Shown piece by piece: positions 29,201 to 37,305 of a stretch of DNA of 45,144 nucleotides. Both the position numbers and the translations under genes were made by a program. Under the pieces are notes generated by a model, which was given only the letters and a program-made list of their open reading frames with translations, was not told the DNA's origin and did no database searches. Source of the stretch: Lachnospiraceae bacterium (GTDB lineage Bacteria; Bacillota; Clostridia; Lachnospirales; Lachnospiraceae). Where the stretch lies: assembly GCA_016281275.1 (NCBI GenBank), contig JAEEIH010000044.1, positions 1 to 45,144 of the forward strand, written 5' to 3'. Numbering within the stretch: position 1 is the first letter of the stretch; each line of letters begins with the position of its first letter.

Positions 29201-29621
29201 ATTTATCATCAATATCTTCCGCGAGAGTGGTACGAAGAAGGAAAAGAAGGACAAGGAAAAGTCCGAAAAAGAGCAGGATGAAAGTCCGGAAGAATCCGGA
29301 TCGGATACATCGCAGCCCGAGGGGACGGATGAAGAAAACGACGGGACGGCTCTTGAGGGCAACGAAGGTGAAAACGACGGGACGGCTCTTGAGGGCAACG
29401 AAGGTGAAAACGACGGAACGCCTTCAGGCGATAATGAGGACGGAAACGGCGAACTGCTCCCCGACGGTACTGAGAGCGGGGGAGGCGAACTGCTCCCCGA
29501 CGGCACTGAGAGCGGGGGAGGTGAACTGCTCCCCAAGGGTATTGAGGACGGAACCGGAGATACAGCATCCGTGGGAACGGATGACGGAACCGACGTGACC
29601 GGATCGGACGGGACGGCTTAA
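26250..29621 (+). CDS. Secreted multi-SH3 protein with glucosaminidase-like domain, cadherin-like domain and repeat tail
   Basis: Signal peptide MKLIKKKACRLVAVCAIALTVIAGAPFLDTDVSAS; SH3 repeats (ASELRVRTTPDMSNN, AVELNVRRGPATTYGKIEYG, AAKLNVRLLSKKS); glucosaminidase ASRVKQEVTLGANAMS...YNYYNIGAYHS. Confidence 0.85.
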   Translation: MKLIKKKACRLVAVCAIALTVIAGAPFLDTDVSASTVKGVVTASELRVRTTPDMSNNDNILFKDDKQVLLKKDQEITVISASGEWYHIRAVVDGEIIEGYSNSAYVSVDGDPARETIADGVVTAVELNVRRGPATTYGKIEYGESTLVLKQNETVKVHAVYDGWYYITYSDGKKNYNGFCNASYISVDGDVQLCALSDAELESFLVMPSGSGSDSQEKTDKKEKDKTEKEDGKKSDKESNDDIKDKEEKKEEPAEVIPDGYVQVERIINSKFNLTGTVTAAKLNVRLLSKKSSDVVCVLNKDDKVAVINSVTVTTGKKTDNPVKTRWYRIVVPEEGSFRVGYIMEDYVEIDFSDGLAATTKYDKQQMKVDPDKKTVVKNPKKKKLKIAKGETVTIIGEKADASGKKYYEVTYTVGENEYTGYILSTDLNLTRVVPQYTVRFLVPIEETSKVEEIEGTEVKVVYAFDGANAIAVNAPALMMHETAAWATPVVRDAKDNPVMIYTGDSLEVLDTVLEGDTLWCYVRVMYGGKEYKGYISKEHVAPDPSLKLMSDEEEDELSGLTANSFEAKLVAEGFPESYKDALRTLHELYPLWEFKAFHTGLTWKDAIDNEAVTGKNLIPNSKSIEWKSLEPGAYSYKTDSFVVFDGSTWVTASRDAIEYYMDPRNFLQEDTIFQFELLSYTPATQGAEAVDGILKNTAMSGTTYDYKDSDGNKRSISFTDTFLMAAEYSGVSPLHLASRVKQEVTLGANAMSNSVTGTVKGYEGLYNYYNIGAYHSTEAGGAIRNGLTFARDGSANPTTNINCLIPWNNQLRSIIGGAYYIGNNYINRGQNTIYLQKFNATATSTYMHQYMANVEAPWAEGRRVFTAYEDPVGTPIVFMIPVYQDMPETAAPYPAHKDNPNNWLKSLKLSDQDGGKLTLTPTLNNSSDEEYSIVVEGDVSEIKINATPVSSLAKVISDKRVTLSDGMNRVVVSVQAQNGDVKEFIINIFRESGTKKEKKDKEKSEKEQDESPEESGSDTSQPEGTDEENDGTALEGNEGENDGTALEGNEGENDGTPSGDNEDGNGELLPDGTESGGGELLPDGTESGGGELLPKGIEDGTGDTASVGTDDGTDVTGSDGTA
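29334..29555 (+). repeat. In-frame 36-bp period repeats in the C-terminal tail
   Basis: gaaaacgacgggacggctcttgagggcaacgaaggt at 29334 and 29370; ggcgaactgctccccgacggtactgagagcggggga at 29448, 29484, 29520. Confidence 0.85.
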
Positions 29622-29675
29622 GTAAGGTCGGAATCGGATCACATCGGACAATGGTTTGAAAGGAAGTAGGAAGAA

Positions 29676-31019
29676 ATGAGAAAGATAAGCGTTCTGTTCG
29701 CCGCGCTTGTTTTAACGGCAGCGACGGTGGCGCTGGCGCCGACGGAGAGGGCACAGGCTGCCAGTGTTTCGGCAGCGTTTGTGAAGGTTGCGCCAGAATC
29801 GGATATTCGTGTAGAGGATATGGTAAAGCTCGAACTCAGGTTCAACGCCGACGTTGAGATCGGGGCAGTCGAGGTTTATGTGGCATATGACAGCGAAAAG
29901 TTTGAATATATTTCCGGTCCCGATTGCGTGCTCGGGGGAGAGGGTGTGCTGAGGATCAGCGATCCCGGAACATCGAGCTACAGCACAAAACGAAATTATT
30001 TGCTTTATTTCAAAGCGATCGCGATGGGCGAGAGCGAATTTTCAATACGAAGCAATCCCGAAATATATGATGCGAACGACGGAGACGCGATGTCTGTTTC
30101 GTCGCAACCCTTGACACTCACCGTACTTGCGGGAACAACCGCATCGTCCGATGCAAGTCTCGCGCAACTCAAGGTAGGAAGCGCGGTGCTTTCACCCTCG
30201 TTTGATCCGCAGATAAAGGATTATAACGTTCATGTCGAAAACTCACTCGTCAAGCTCGCCGTTTCGGCATTGGCAAACGATCCTCTCGCCGCGGTCACCG
30301 TTGAAGGTGCGGACGAGCTTAAAGTCGGAAGCAACAGGATCACCATCAATGTCACCGCCCCGGACGGAACCGAGAATAAATATGTGATATACTGTGTGAG
30401 AGAAGAAGCTCCCGTTGAGGAAACGCAGGAAACCGAGACCGATGAAAAAGAGGCAGAGGAAAAGAAGATAGAAGAAGAGCCGAAGGAGCATGAGCAGGCT
30501 TTTTACGTGACGGAGCAGGACGGAAAGTCGATGCTCATTGCCGACACTCAGTACGAAGTTATGGAAACCGATGCCGGTATCAAACCGCCTGAAGGATTCT
30601 ACAGAACAACGATCCTTATCAGCGGATATACCATAACGGCGTTTTCACCGGTACCGGACGGAACTCCCGAGTATCTCCTTCTTATTCTCAGAAAAGAGGG
30701 AAACGATCCGGGGCTTTACGTATATGACAGAATAGAGAAGACGATTCAAAGATACGGACTTCTAAGCAACGGGGAACCGACCGGGATTGTTAAAGATGAA
30801 AAGGAAGCCGATAAAAACGCGCCCGACCCCGAAGCTGTGGAAAAAACCGTAAATACTCTCTCGACCGTGATCGCGGTGCTTTCGGGAGTGTGTATGTTGC
30901 TTCTTATCATAACCATCAGGGTGATCTTCAGAAGAAGGAGAAGGGCACCCGAAAATATCGAGCCTAAATCAGCCGGCAGAAGCAGACGAACGTCGGCCGG
31001 GAAACGGAGAAGAACATGA
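29676..31019 (+). CDS. Membrane-anchored surface protein with cohesin-like and cadherin-like beta-sandwich domains
   Basis: Signal peptide; EIGAVEVYVAYDSEKFEYISGP...YLLYFKAIAMGESEF (cohesin-like); ASLAQLKVGSAVLSPSFDPQIKDYNVHV...VTAPDGTENKYVIYCVRE; C-terminal TM plus basic tail. Confidence 0.7.
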   Translation: MRKISVLFAALVLTAATVALAPTERAQAASVSAAFVKVAPESDIRVEDMVKLELRFNADVEIGAVEVYVAYDSEKFEYISGPDCVLGGEGVLRISDPGTSSYSTKRNYLLYFKAIAMGESEFSIRSNPEIYDANDGDAMSVSSQPLTLTVLAGTTASSDASLAQLKVGSAVLSPSFDPQIKDYNVHVENSLVKLAVSALANDPLAAVTVEGADELKVGSNRITINVTAPDGTENKYVIYCVREEAPVEETQETETDEKEAEEKKIEEEPKEHEQAFYVTEQDGKSMLIADTQYEVMETDAGIKPPEGFYRTTILISGYTITAFSPVPDGTPEYLLLILRKEGNDPGLYVYDRIEKTIQRYGLLSNGEPTGIVKDEKEADKNAPDPEAVEKTVNTLSTVIAVLSGVCMLLLIITIRVIFRRRRRAPENIEPKSAGRSRRTSAGKRRRT

Positions 31020-31681
31020 TCTGTGACATATGCAGGAAAAATAAAGCCACCATCATATACACAGAGGTGATAAACGGAGAGAAGAACCAAACATGCTTGT
31101 GCGATGAGTGTGCGGTTAGCATGAACCTTCAGGGACTCGGAAAGAATAACAAATCGGATACACCCATGGGCAGCATCCTTTCCGGAATTCTTTCGAGTTA
31201 CATGGAAAGATACATCGAAAACAAGACCTCGGATAATTCAAGCAAGGCGGTCTGTCCTACATGTGGGATGAGTTTTTCAACGTTTATGAGGGAAAGGCTT
31301 CTCGGTTGTCCGGACTGCTACAGCACGTTTTCTGTGGTTATAGAAAAACAGCTCAAGTCTGTTCAACCCGGAACCTCTCATGTAGGCAAAGTGCCCGTAA
31401 ACGCCACTGTTTACGAACTGAAAAAGGTCGAACCGGGTCCGGAAAAGGTACTAAAGACCCAAAACGGGAATACCGCGCCGTCGTCTAAAACCAAATCCGC
31501 AGGCAAAACCACGGACATAGGGGAACTAAGGCTCCAAATAAAAGAAGCGGTCCAAAAAGAGGATTTCATGCTTGCAGCAAAGCTACGTGACAGGATCAAA
31601 GAGCTTGAAAACACGGAAAAGGATAAAGGTCCGGATGTGAAAAAAAGTAAAAAAAGCGCAAAAAAGCCAAAGAATAAATAG
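31016..31681 (+). CDS. mcsA: McsA-like protein with zinc-finger Cys pairs and UVR domain
   Basis: MICDICRKNKATIIYTEV...CLCDECA, CPTCGMSFSTFMRERLLGCPDCYSTF, UVR LRLQIKEAVQKEDFMLAAKLRDRIKELE. ATGA overlap with the preceding gene. Confidence 0.88.
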   Translation: MICDICRKNKATIIYTEVINGEKNQTCLCDECAVSMNLQGLGKNNKSDTPMGSILSGILSSYMERYIENKTSDNSSKAVCPTCGMSFSTFMRERLLGCPDCYSTFSVVIEKQLKSVQPGTSHVGKVPVNATVYELKKVEPGPEKVLKTQNGNTAPSSKTKSAGKTTDIGELRLQIKEAVQKEDFMLAAKLRDRIKELENTEKDKGPDVKKSKKSAKKPKNK

Positions 31682-31700
31682 CGTTCGATGGGAAAAAGAC

Positions 31701-32765
31701 ATGAAAAAAAAGATCACCAAATGGTACATGGAAAAAAATGAGCATGATGATGTGATAGTATCATGCAGAGTGAGGCTCGCGAGAAATCTGAGCGGATACA
31801 ACTTCGGACGGCTTCTTTCAAACGAGGATGCCGGAAAGCTTGTCGACAGTGTACGTTCCTTTAAGGGTGAAATTGAGGGCAGAGAGGATAAGCCTTATTA
31901 TTCCTGCGCTCTCAATAATCTCGGAATGCGCGAAAAGCAGGTTCTTCTTGAAACACATGCCATAAGTCCCGACATTTTCACCAAGGAGCAGCCGACCGGT
32001 CTTATCCTCAGCGAGGACGAGTCGGTGAGTATAATGATCAACGGTCGCGATCACATCAGGATTGCTGCTGTTACGACAGGAAGTAACATGAAAAAGGTTG
32101 CTTCGGTGGCAAACAGGATCGACGATATGATGGATCGCAGATTTAAGTACGCTTACGGAGAAAAGTACGGTTATCTTACCAGCAGCCTTGCGGATGTGGG
32201 AACGGGGCTTAAAGCCTCGTACATGCTCTTCCTTCCGGCTTTGACGACAGGTGGAAAGCTCAGTTCCATAGAGACGGAGCTTGCAAGGTTCGGTCTGATG
32301 ATCAAAGGGGTGTACGGAGACGGCAACAAAAGCCCGGGGTATCTGCACAGGTTATTCAACCGCAGAACGATCGGTCTTACAGAGTCCGATATCTACGAGA
32401 GTCTTGAGGTGATAGTCAGTCAGATAGCCGATCTTGAGAAGAAGACGCGGCGCGAGTGGTACGAAAGAAACCGCAGCGATATTGAGGACAAAGTTTTCCG
32501 TTCCTACGGCGTTCTTAAATATGCAAGGTCGCTTGAACTCAAGGATGCGATGACGCTCCTTTCGCAGATAGAGCTCGGAAGATTTCTGGGGATCATTGAA
32601 CCTGCGAGTGCAAGATTTGACATTCACAGACTGATGATTGAAATTCAGCCCGCCATGCTTGCCGCATCCTTCACCGGCGAAGATACGGAGATCGCCATGG
32701 AAAAGATCAGGGCTGCATATATACGTAAAAAGCTTCCGAAGATAATAACCGAAAAAGAGGATTGA
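31701..32765 (+). CDS. mcsB: McsB-like protein (guanidino-kinase fold) with apparently non-canonical active site
   Basis: IVSCRVRLARNLSGYNF, VSIMINGRDHIRI, YGYLTSSLADVGTGLKASYMLFLPAL; located between mcsA and clpC. Confidence 0.88.
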   Translation: MKKKITKWYMEKNEHDDVIVSCRVRLARNLSGYNFGRLLSNEDAGKLVDSVRSFKGEIEGREDKPYYSCALNNLGMREKQVLLETHAISPDIFTKEQPTGLILSEDESVSIMINGRDHIRIAAVTTGSNMKKVASVANRIDDMMDRRFKYAYGEKYGYLTSSLADVGTGLKASYMLFLPALTTGGKLSSIETELARFGLMIKGVYGDGNKSPGYLHRLFNRRTIGLTESDIYESLEVIVSQIADLEKKTRREWYERNRSDIEDKVFRSYGVLKYARSLELKDAMTLLSQIELGRFLGIIEPASARFDIHRLMIEIQPAMLAASFTGEDTEIAMEKIRAAYIRKKLPKIITEKED

Positions 32766-32768
32766 ATT

Positions 32769-35213
32769 ATGGAATACAAATTTACCGAGCATGCGCAATT
32801 GGCGCTCAATCAGGCAACACAGGCCGCGGTCACACTCGGACACGGCGGTATCGGCACCGAGCATCTTCTCATCGGACTTCTCCGTTCGGGAGGAGTGGCC
32901 GCAAGAGTACTCGAGGAGAATCTTGTCGATGAGGAGAAGATCGTCGAGCTTATTAACCAGCTTATTTCTCCACAGGCAGGCGTGAGCTATGCGGAGTCGA
33001 ACAAGCTGACACCCCGTGCGCGCAAGATACTTGACAATGCCTTTGCGGAGGCTGTGGGGATGCGTGCCGAAAGGGTAGGTACGGAGCACATTCTTATCGG
33101 GCTTTTGCGCGAAAATGACTGTATCGCGGTCAGACTTCTCAATACCATCGGGGTCAACATACAGAAGGTCTATATCGATCTTCTTACGGCTTTGGGCATC
33201 GATATACATAAAGCAAAAAGCCAGATGAAGGCATCGCAGGGCAAGGCGGGTTCCATGACTCCGACTCTCGATCAGTACAGCAGGGACCTGACAAAGCTTG
33301 CGGCTGACAGAAAGCTCGATCCCGTCATCGGAAGAGCGACCGAGATAGAGAGAGTTATCCAAATCCTCTCGAGACGTACAAAAAACAATCCTTGCCTTGT
33401 GGGTGAACCCGGCGTCGGCAAGACCTCCATCGTTGAGGGACTTGCGCAGAGGATCGTGAGCGGCGATGTCCCCGATCCCATCAAAGGAAACCGGCTTGTG
33501 ACGCTCGATCTTTCGGGAATGGTGGCGGGTTCCAAATACAGAGGCGAATTTGAAGAGAGGATAAAACGTGTCATCTCCGAGGTTATCAATGCCGGAAATG
33601 TCATTCTTTTCCTTGATGAGCTTCACACGATCATAGGCGCCGGCGGCGCGGAGGGCGCACTCGATGCCTCCAATATCCTGAAACCCTCGCTTTCGCGCGG
33701 AGAACTTCAGCTTATCGGAGCGACAACTCTCGACGAATACAGAAAACACATTGAGAAGGACGCCGCTCTTGAAAGAAGATTTCAGCCCGTTACCGTTGAA
33801 GAGCCTTCTCCTGAGGATACCGTCCTTATCCTCAAAGGCATCAGAAAGGCTTATGAAGATCATCACCACGTCAGCATTACGGATGAGGCCATTGAGGCCT
33901 GCGTGAAGCTTTCAAACAGATATATCTCAGACCGTTTCCTTCCCGACAAGGCGATAGACCTCATGGACGAGGCTTCCTCACGTCTCGCTCTTTCTGCCTA
34001 CCGTACGATGCCCAAGATCAAAAAGATTGACGAGAAACTCAAAAGTCTTGATGAAGAAAAAGAAAACGCAATAATAAATGAAGAGTTCGAAGCGGCAGCG
34101 GCCGTTAAGAAAAAGCAGAACAGGCTGCGTCGTGAGAAACAGAAGCTTGAGGAAGAACAGGCGCTCCTTCGCAGGGACAGGGTCCTTGAAGTGACGTTCT
34201 CGGAGGTGGCCGAGGTGGTTGCCGGCTGGACAAAGATTCCGGTCAAGAAACTCGAGGAGGAGGAGAGCGAAAAGCTGATGAAGCTTGAAGAAATCCTCCA
34301 TAAGCGCGTGATCGGACAGCAGGAGGCCGTTTCGGCGCTGTCGAAAGCCATCAGAAGAGGAAGAGTCGGTCTTAAGGATCCGAATCGTCCGATCGGGTCG
34401 TTTTTGTTCCTCGGACCTACCGGCGTAGGTAAGACAGAGCTTTCGAAAGCTCTTGCCGAGGCACTTTTCGGAACCGAGGATTCCATGATCAGAGTCGATA
34501 TGTCGGAGTACATGGAAAAGCACAGTGTTTCGAAGATGATCGGCTCGCCTCCCGGATATGTCGGATACGATGAGGGCGGTCAGCTCAGTGAGAAGATCAG
34601 AAGGCATCCTTACAGCGTGGTTCTTTTCGATGAGATCGAGAAGGCGCATCCCGATGTGTTCAACCTTCTTCTGCAGGTGCTTGACGACGGTCATGTTACC
34701 GATGCGCAGGGACGAAAGGTAAGCTTTAAGAATAGTGTCATCATCATGACGTCAAACGCCGGAGCACAGAGGATCATATCGCCGAAGACTCTTGGATTTG
34801 CGACAAGCGCGGATGCGGACGCCGACTACAAAAAAATGCAGGAAGGCGTTATGGATGAGGTCCGCAAGCTTTTCAAACCCGAATTTCTCAACAGAATAGA
34901 CGAAACGATAGTGTTCCACGCTCTTAACAGGGACGAGATCAAGCAGATTGTCGGTATCATGTGCGGTACGGTTGCCAAAAGAGCACTTGAGGAGATGCAG
35001 ATCAAGATCAGGATTGACAAGACCTTTACGGAATTTATTGCCGAAAAGGGATTTGACGAGAAGTACGGCGCCAGACCGTTAAGGCGCGCCATCCAGACGG
35101 AACTTGAGGATATGCTTGCAGAGCGGATCCTAGACGGGACGGTGACGAGAAACAGCTCCGTTCTTGTGTGTTATGATGACAAAAAGAAAAAAACGATTTT
35201 TAAGAAACGTTAA
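32769..35213 (+). CDS. clpC: ATP-dependent Clp protease ATP-binding subunit ClpC
   Basis: Two Clp N repeats, GEPGVGKTSIVEGLAQ, UVR-like DEEKENAIINEEFEAAAAVKKKQNRL, GPTGVGKTELSKALAE. Confidence 0.95.
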   Translation: MEYKFTEHAQLALNQATQAAVTLGHGGIGTEHLLIGLLRSGGVAARVLEENLVDEEKIVELINQLISPQAGVSYAESNKLTPRARKILDNAFAEAVGMRAERVGTEHILIGLLRENDCIAVRLLNTIGVNIQKVYIDLLTALGIDIHKAKSQMKASQGKAGSMTPTLDQYSRDLTKLAADRKLDPVIGRATEIERVIQILSRRTKNNPCLVGEPGVGKTSIVEGLAQRIVSGDVPDPIKGNRLVTLDLSGMVAGSKYRGEFEERIKRVISEVINAGNVILFLDELHTIIGAGGAEGALDASNILKPSLSRGELQLIGATTLDEYRKHIEKDAALERRFQPVTVEEPSPEDTVLILKGIRKAYEDHHHVSITDEAIEACVKLSNRYISDRFLPDKAIDLMDEASSRLALSAYRTMPKIKKIDEKLKSLDEEKENAIINEEFEAAAAVKKKQNRLRREKQKLEEEQALLRRDRVLEVTFSEVAEVVAGWTKIPVKKLEEEESEKLMKLEEILHKRVIGQQEAVSALSKAIRRGRVGLKDPNRPIGSFLFLGPTGVGKTELSKALAEALFGTEDSMIRVDMSEYMEKHSVSKMIGSPPGYVGYDEGGQLSEKIRRHPYSVVLFDEIEKAHPDVFNLLLQVLDDGHVTDAQGRKVSFKNSVIIMTSNAGAQRIISPKTLGFATSADADADYKKMQEGVMDEVRKLFKPEFLNRIDETIVFHALNRDEIKQIVGIMCGTVAKRALEEMQIKIRIDKTFTEFIAEKGFDEKYGARPLRRAIQTELEDMLAERILDGTVTRNSSVLVCYDDKKKKTIFKKR

Positions 35214-35225
35214 TGCTTCTTCTCT

Positions 35226-35254
35226 TTGACGTTTTAGTGACCATATGCTAAAAT
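35226..35254 (+). promoter_or_regulatory. Promoter upstream of the 137-aa gene
   Basis: TTGACG (35226-35231), 17 bp, TAAAAT (35249-35254); aaggagg RBS at about 35271. Confidence 0.65.
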
Positions 35255-35287
35255 ACCATTGATTGGATATAAGGAGGTTTTATTCTG

Positions 35288-35701
35288 ATGAAGACGGTTG
35301 AAGCTCTCATAGAAAAGGAAAAAGACGGAACATTAAGCTTTGGAAACTACACACTTTCACAGAAATCAAAGGTTTCAGATTTTGCTCATGAAGGCGATCT
35401 GTATAAAGTTAAGACATTCAACGAGATCACCAAGCTCGAGAAGAACGGACTTTTTGTTTATGAATCCGTTCCCGGAACTTCAGTTTTCAATTTCTCGACC
35501 AACGGTGACGTTACCACATTTGGCGTGACGGGAAAAGAGGATGCTCAGATTACGCTTGAGCTTGAGCCCGACAAGGAATACGAGGTGTTTATCGATTCGG
35601 TAAATGCGGGTCGCATGAAGACAAACCTCGGCGGAAAGCTCGTGTTCAGCGTTGAGGCGAAAGAGGATACCGCTACCGAGGTTAAGATCAAACGTATGTA
35701 A
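35288..35701 (+). CDS. Conserved hypothetical protein, 137 aa
   Basis: MKTVEALIEKEKDGTLSFGNYTLSQKSKVSDFAHEGDLYKVKTFNEITKLEKNGLFVYESVPGTSVF; strong RBS and promoter. Function not inferable from sequence. Confidence 0.75.
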   Translation: MKTVEALIEKEKDGTLSFGNYTLSQKSKVSDFAHEGDLYKVKTFNEITKLEKNGLFVYESVPGTSVFNFSTNGDVTTFGVTGKEDAQITLELEPDKEYEVFIDSVNAGRMKTNLGGKLVFSVEAKEDTATEVKIKRM

Positions 35702-35751
35702 GTAGTAAGTACCGTACCGAGAGAGTATGACAGATTCGGGTAACCCCGGGG

Positions 35752-35828
35752 GGTGCCTGTGGTCCGCGTTGCGGGAGAACTGTTTGGGTGCCTATACAGG
35801 CGGCAACGTCTGGATAAGCACCATTTTT
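35752..35828 (+). other. Candidate structured RNA element upstream of radA
   Basis: GGTGC (35752-35756)/GCACC (35818-35822), CGTTGC (35767-35772)/GCAACG (35803-35808), CTGTTTGG (35780-35787)/CCTATACAG (35791-35799), then attttt. Confidence 0.45.
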
Positions 35829-35850
35829 ATGCTGGTATAGAGGAGAGAAC

Positions 35851-37245
35851 ATGGCGAAAGACAAGACGGTCTTTTTTTGCAGAGAGTGCGGAAACGAATT
35901 TCCCAAGTGGATGGGTCAGTGTCCGGCATGTAAGGCGTGGGACAGCTTTGAAGAAGCGCCTGTACGGTCAGTCGGTTCGGGAAAATCAAACCAATCCCGC
36001 GGAAAAACGGGTGCGACACACCCCTCTGATCCCGTGAAGCTTTCCGTTATTGACAGGGGAGAAGAAGAAAGAGTACAAATCGGTATTTCCGAGCTTGACA
36101 GAGTTCTCGGAGGAGGAGTCGTAAAAGGTTCGCTTGTGCTTGTCGGCGGGGATCCCGGAATCGGAAAATCAACGCTCCTTCTTGAAGCTTGCGCAAAACT
36201 CGCAAGGAAGAAATTAAATCTTCTTTATATTTCCGGAGAAGAAAGCCTCAGACAGATCGGAATGCGAGCGGAAAGGCTGGGATGCGCCGATGACGACATC
36301 CTTTTTCTTGCCGAGACAAGCCTTGATGCGATTGAAGAGATCATTAACAGGGATAGGCCCGATGTAGTTGTGATCGATTCGATCCAGACCGTTTACAGAG
36401 AGGATATTTCGTCATCTCCCGGAAGTATCAGCCAGGTACGCGAAACGACGGGGGCGCTCATGCGTCTCGCAAAGAGCACTCCTGTGACGATTTTTATAGT
36501 GGGGCACGTGACAAAGGAAGGAACGGTTGCCGGACCCAGGATGCTTGAGCATATGGTTGATACCGTGCTTTATTTTGAAGGCGACGCATCTTCGCCGTAC
36601 AGAATTCTCAGAGCCGTTAAGAACAGATTCGGTTCGACAAACGAGGTCGGTGTTTTTGAAATGGAAGGCGACGGTCTCAGAGAGGTTCGCAATCCCTCTG
36701 AGCACATGCTCGACGGCAGACCTGTCGGCGAACCCGGCTCGGTTATCGCGGCTTCCGTTGAAGGCACGAGACCCATTCTTGCCGAAATACAGGCGCTTGT
36801 CAGCAGGACGGGCTTTGCCATGCCGAGGCGTACTTGCCTCGGAATCGACGTGAACAGAGTGAACCTTCTTCTTGCAGTCATTGAAAAACGTATGGGGATT
36901 CAGCTTTCGGGCTGTGATGCCTATGTCAATGTGACGGGAGGGATGAAGATTAACGAACCGGCGCTCGACCTTGCCGTAGTGATGGCTCTTTTGTCAAGCG
37001 CAACGGATAAGGCACCCGGAGACAAAACGGTGATCTTCGGAGAGGTCGGTCTTACGGGAGAAGTCAGGGGAGTGAGCAGAGCGGCGCAGAGAGTGGTGGA
37101 GGCACAGAATCTGGCTTATGATTGCGTCATTATGCCGAGCGTCAATGTCAAGGACATCGGACCGCATTCGATAAGGGTTGTCGGTGTGGGACATATCAGA
37201 GAACTGAAACCTTTGCTTTTGGGAAACGAGAAAAATAAATCGTGA
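35851..37245 (+). CDS. radA: DNA repair protein RadA
   Basis: CRECGNEFPKWMGQCPACKAWDSFEE, GGDPGIGKSTLLLEA, KNRFGSTNEVGVFEM. Confidence 0.95.
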   Translation: MAKDKTVFFCRECGNEFPKWMGQCPACKAWDSFEEAPVRSVGSGKSNQSRGKTGATHPSDPVKLSVIDRGEEERVQIGISELDRVLGGGVVKGSLVLVGGDPGIGKSTLLLEACAKLARKKLNLLYISGEESLRQIGMRAERLGCADDDILFLAETSLDAIEEIINRDRPDVVVIDSIQTVYREDISSSPGSISQVRETTGALMRLAKSTPVTIFIVGHVTKEGTVAGPRMLEHMVDTVLYFEGDASSPYRILRAVKNRFGSTNEVGVFEMEGDGLREVRNPSEHMLDGRPVGEPGSVIAASVEGTRPILAEIQALVSRTGFAMPRRTCLGIDVNRVNLLLAVIEKRMGIQLSGCDAYVNVTGGMKINEPALDLAVVMALLSSATDKAPGDKTVIFGEVGLTGEVRGVSRAAQRVVEAQNLAYDCVIMPSVNVKDIGPHSIRVVGVGHIRELKPLLLGNEKNKS

Positions 37246-37305
37246 ATTAATAAATGACGATCACAGGCAGAAATCTGCAAAAAAGACATACATAAAGGAC
37301 AAGTA

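Noticed and set aside
29161-29754. Alternate-frame and antisense ORFs in the glucosaminidase tail
   Set aside because: Products are low-complexity translations of 36-bp repeats in the wrong frame.
32352-33869. 505-aa antisense ORF opposite mcsB/clpC
   Set aside because: Opposite strand of well-supported mcsB and clpC; no recognisable domain, so a codon-bias shadow is more likely.
35750-35828. SRP (4.5S) RNA or tRNA identity for the radA upstream element
   Set aside because: No GGTCAGGTCCGGAAGGAAGCAGCC-like SRP core and no GGTTCRANTCC T-arm were found.
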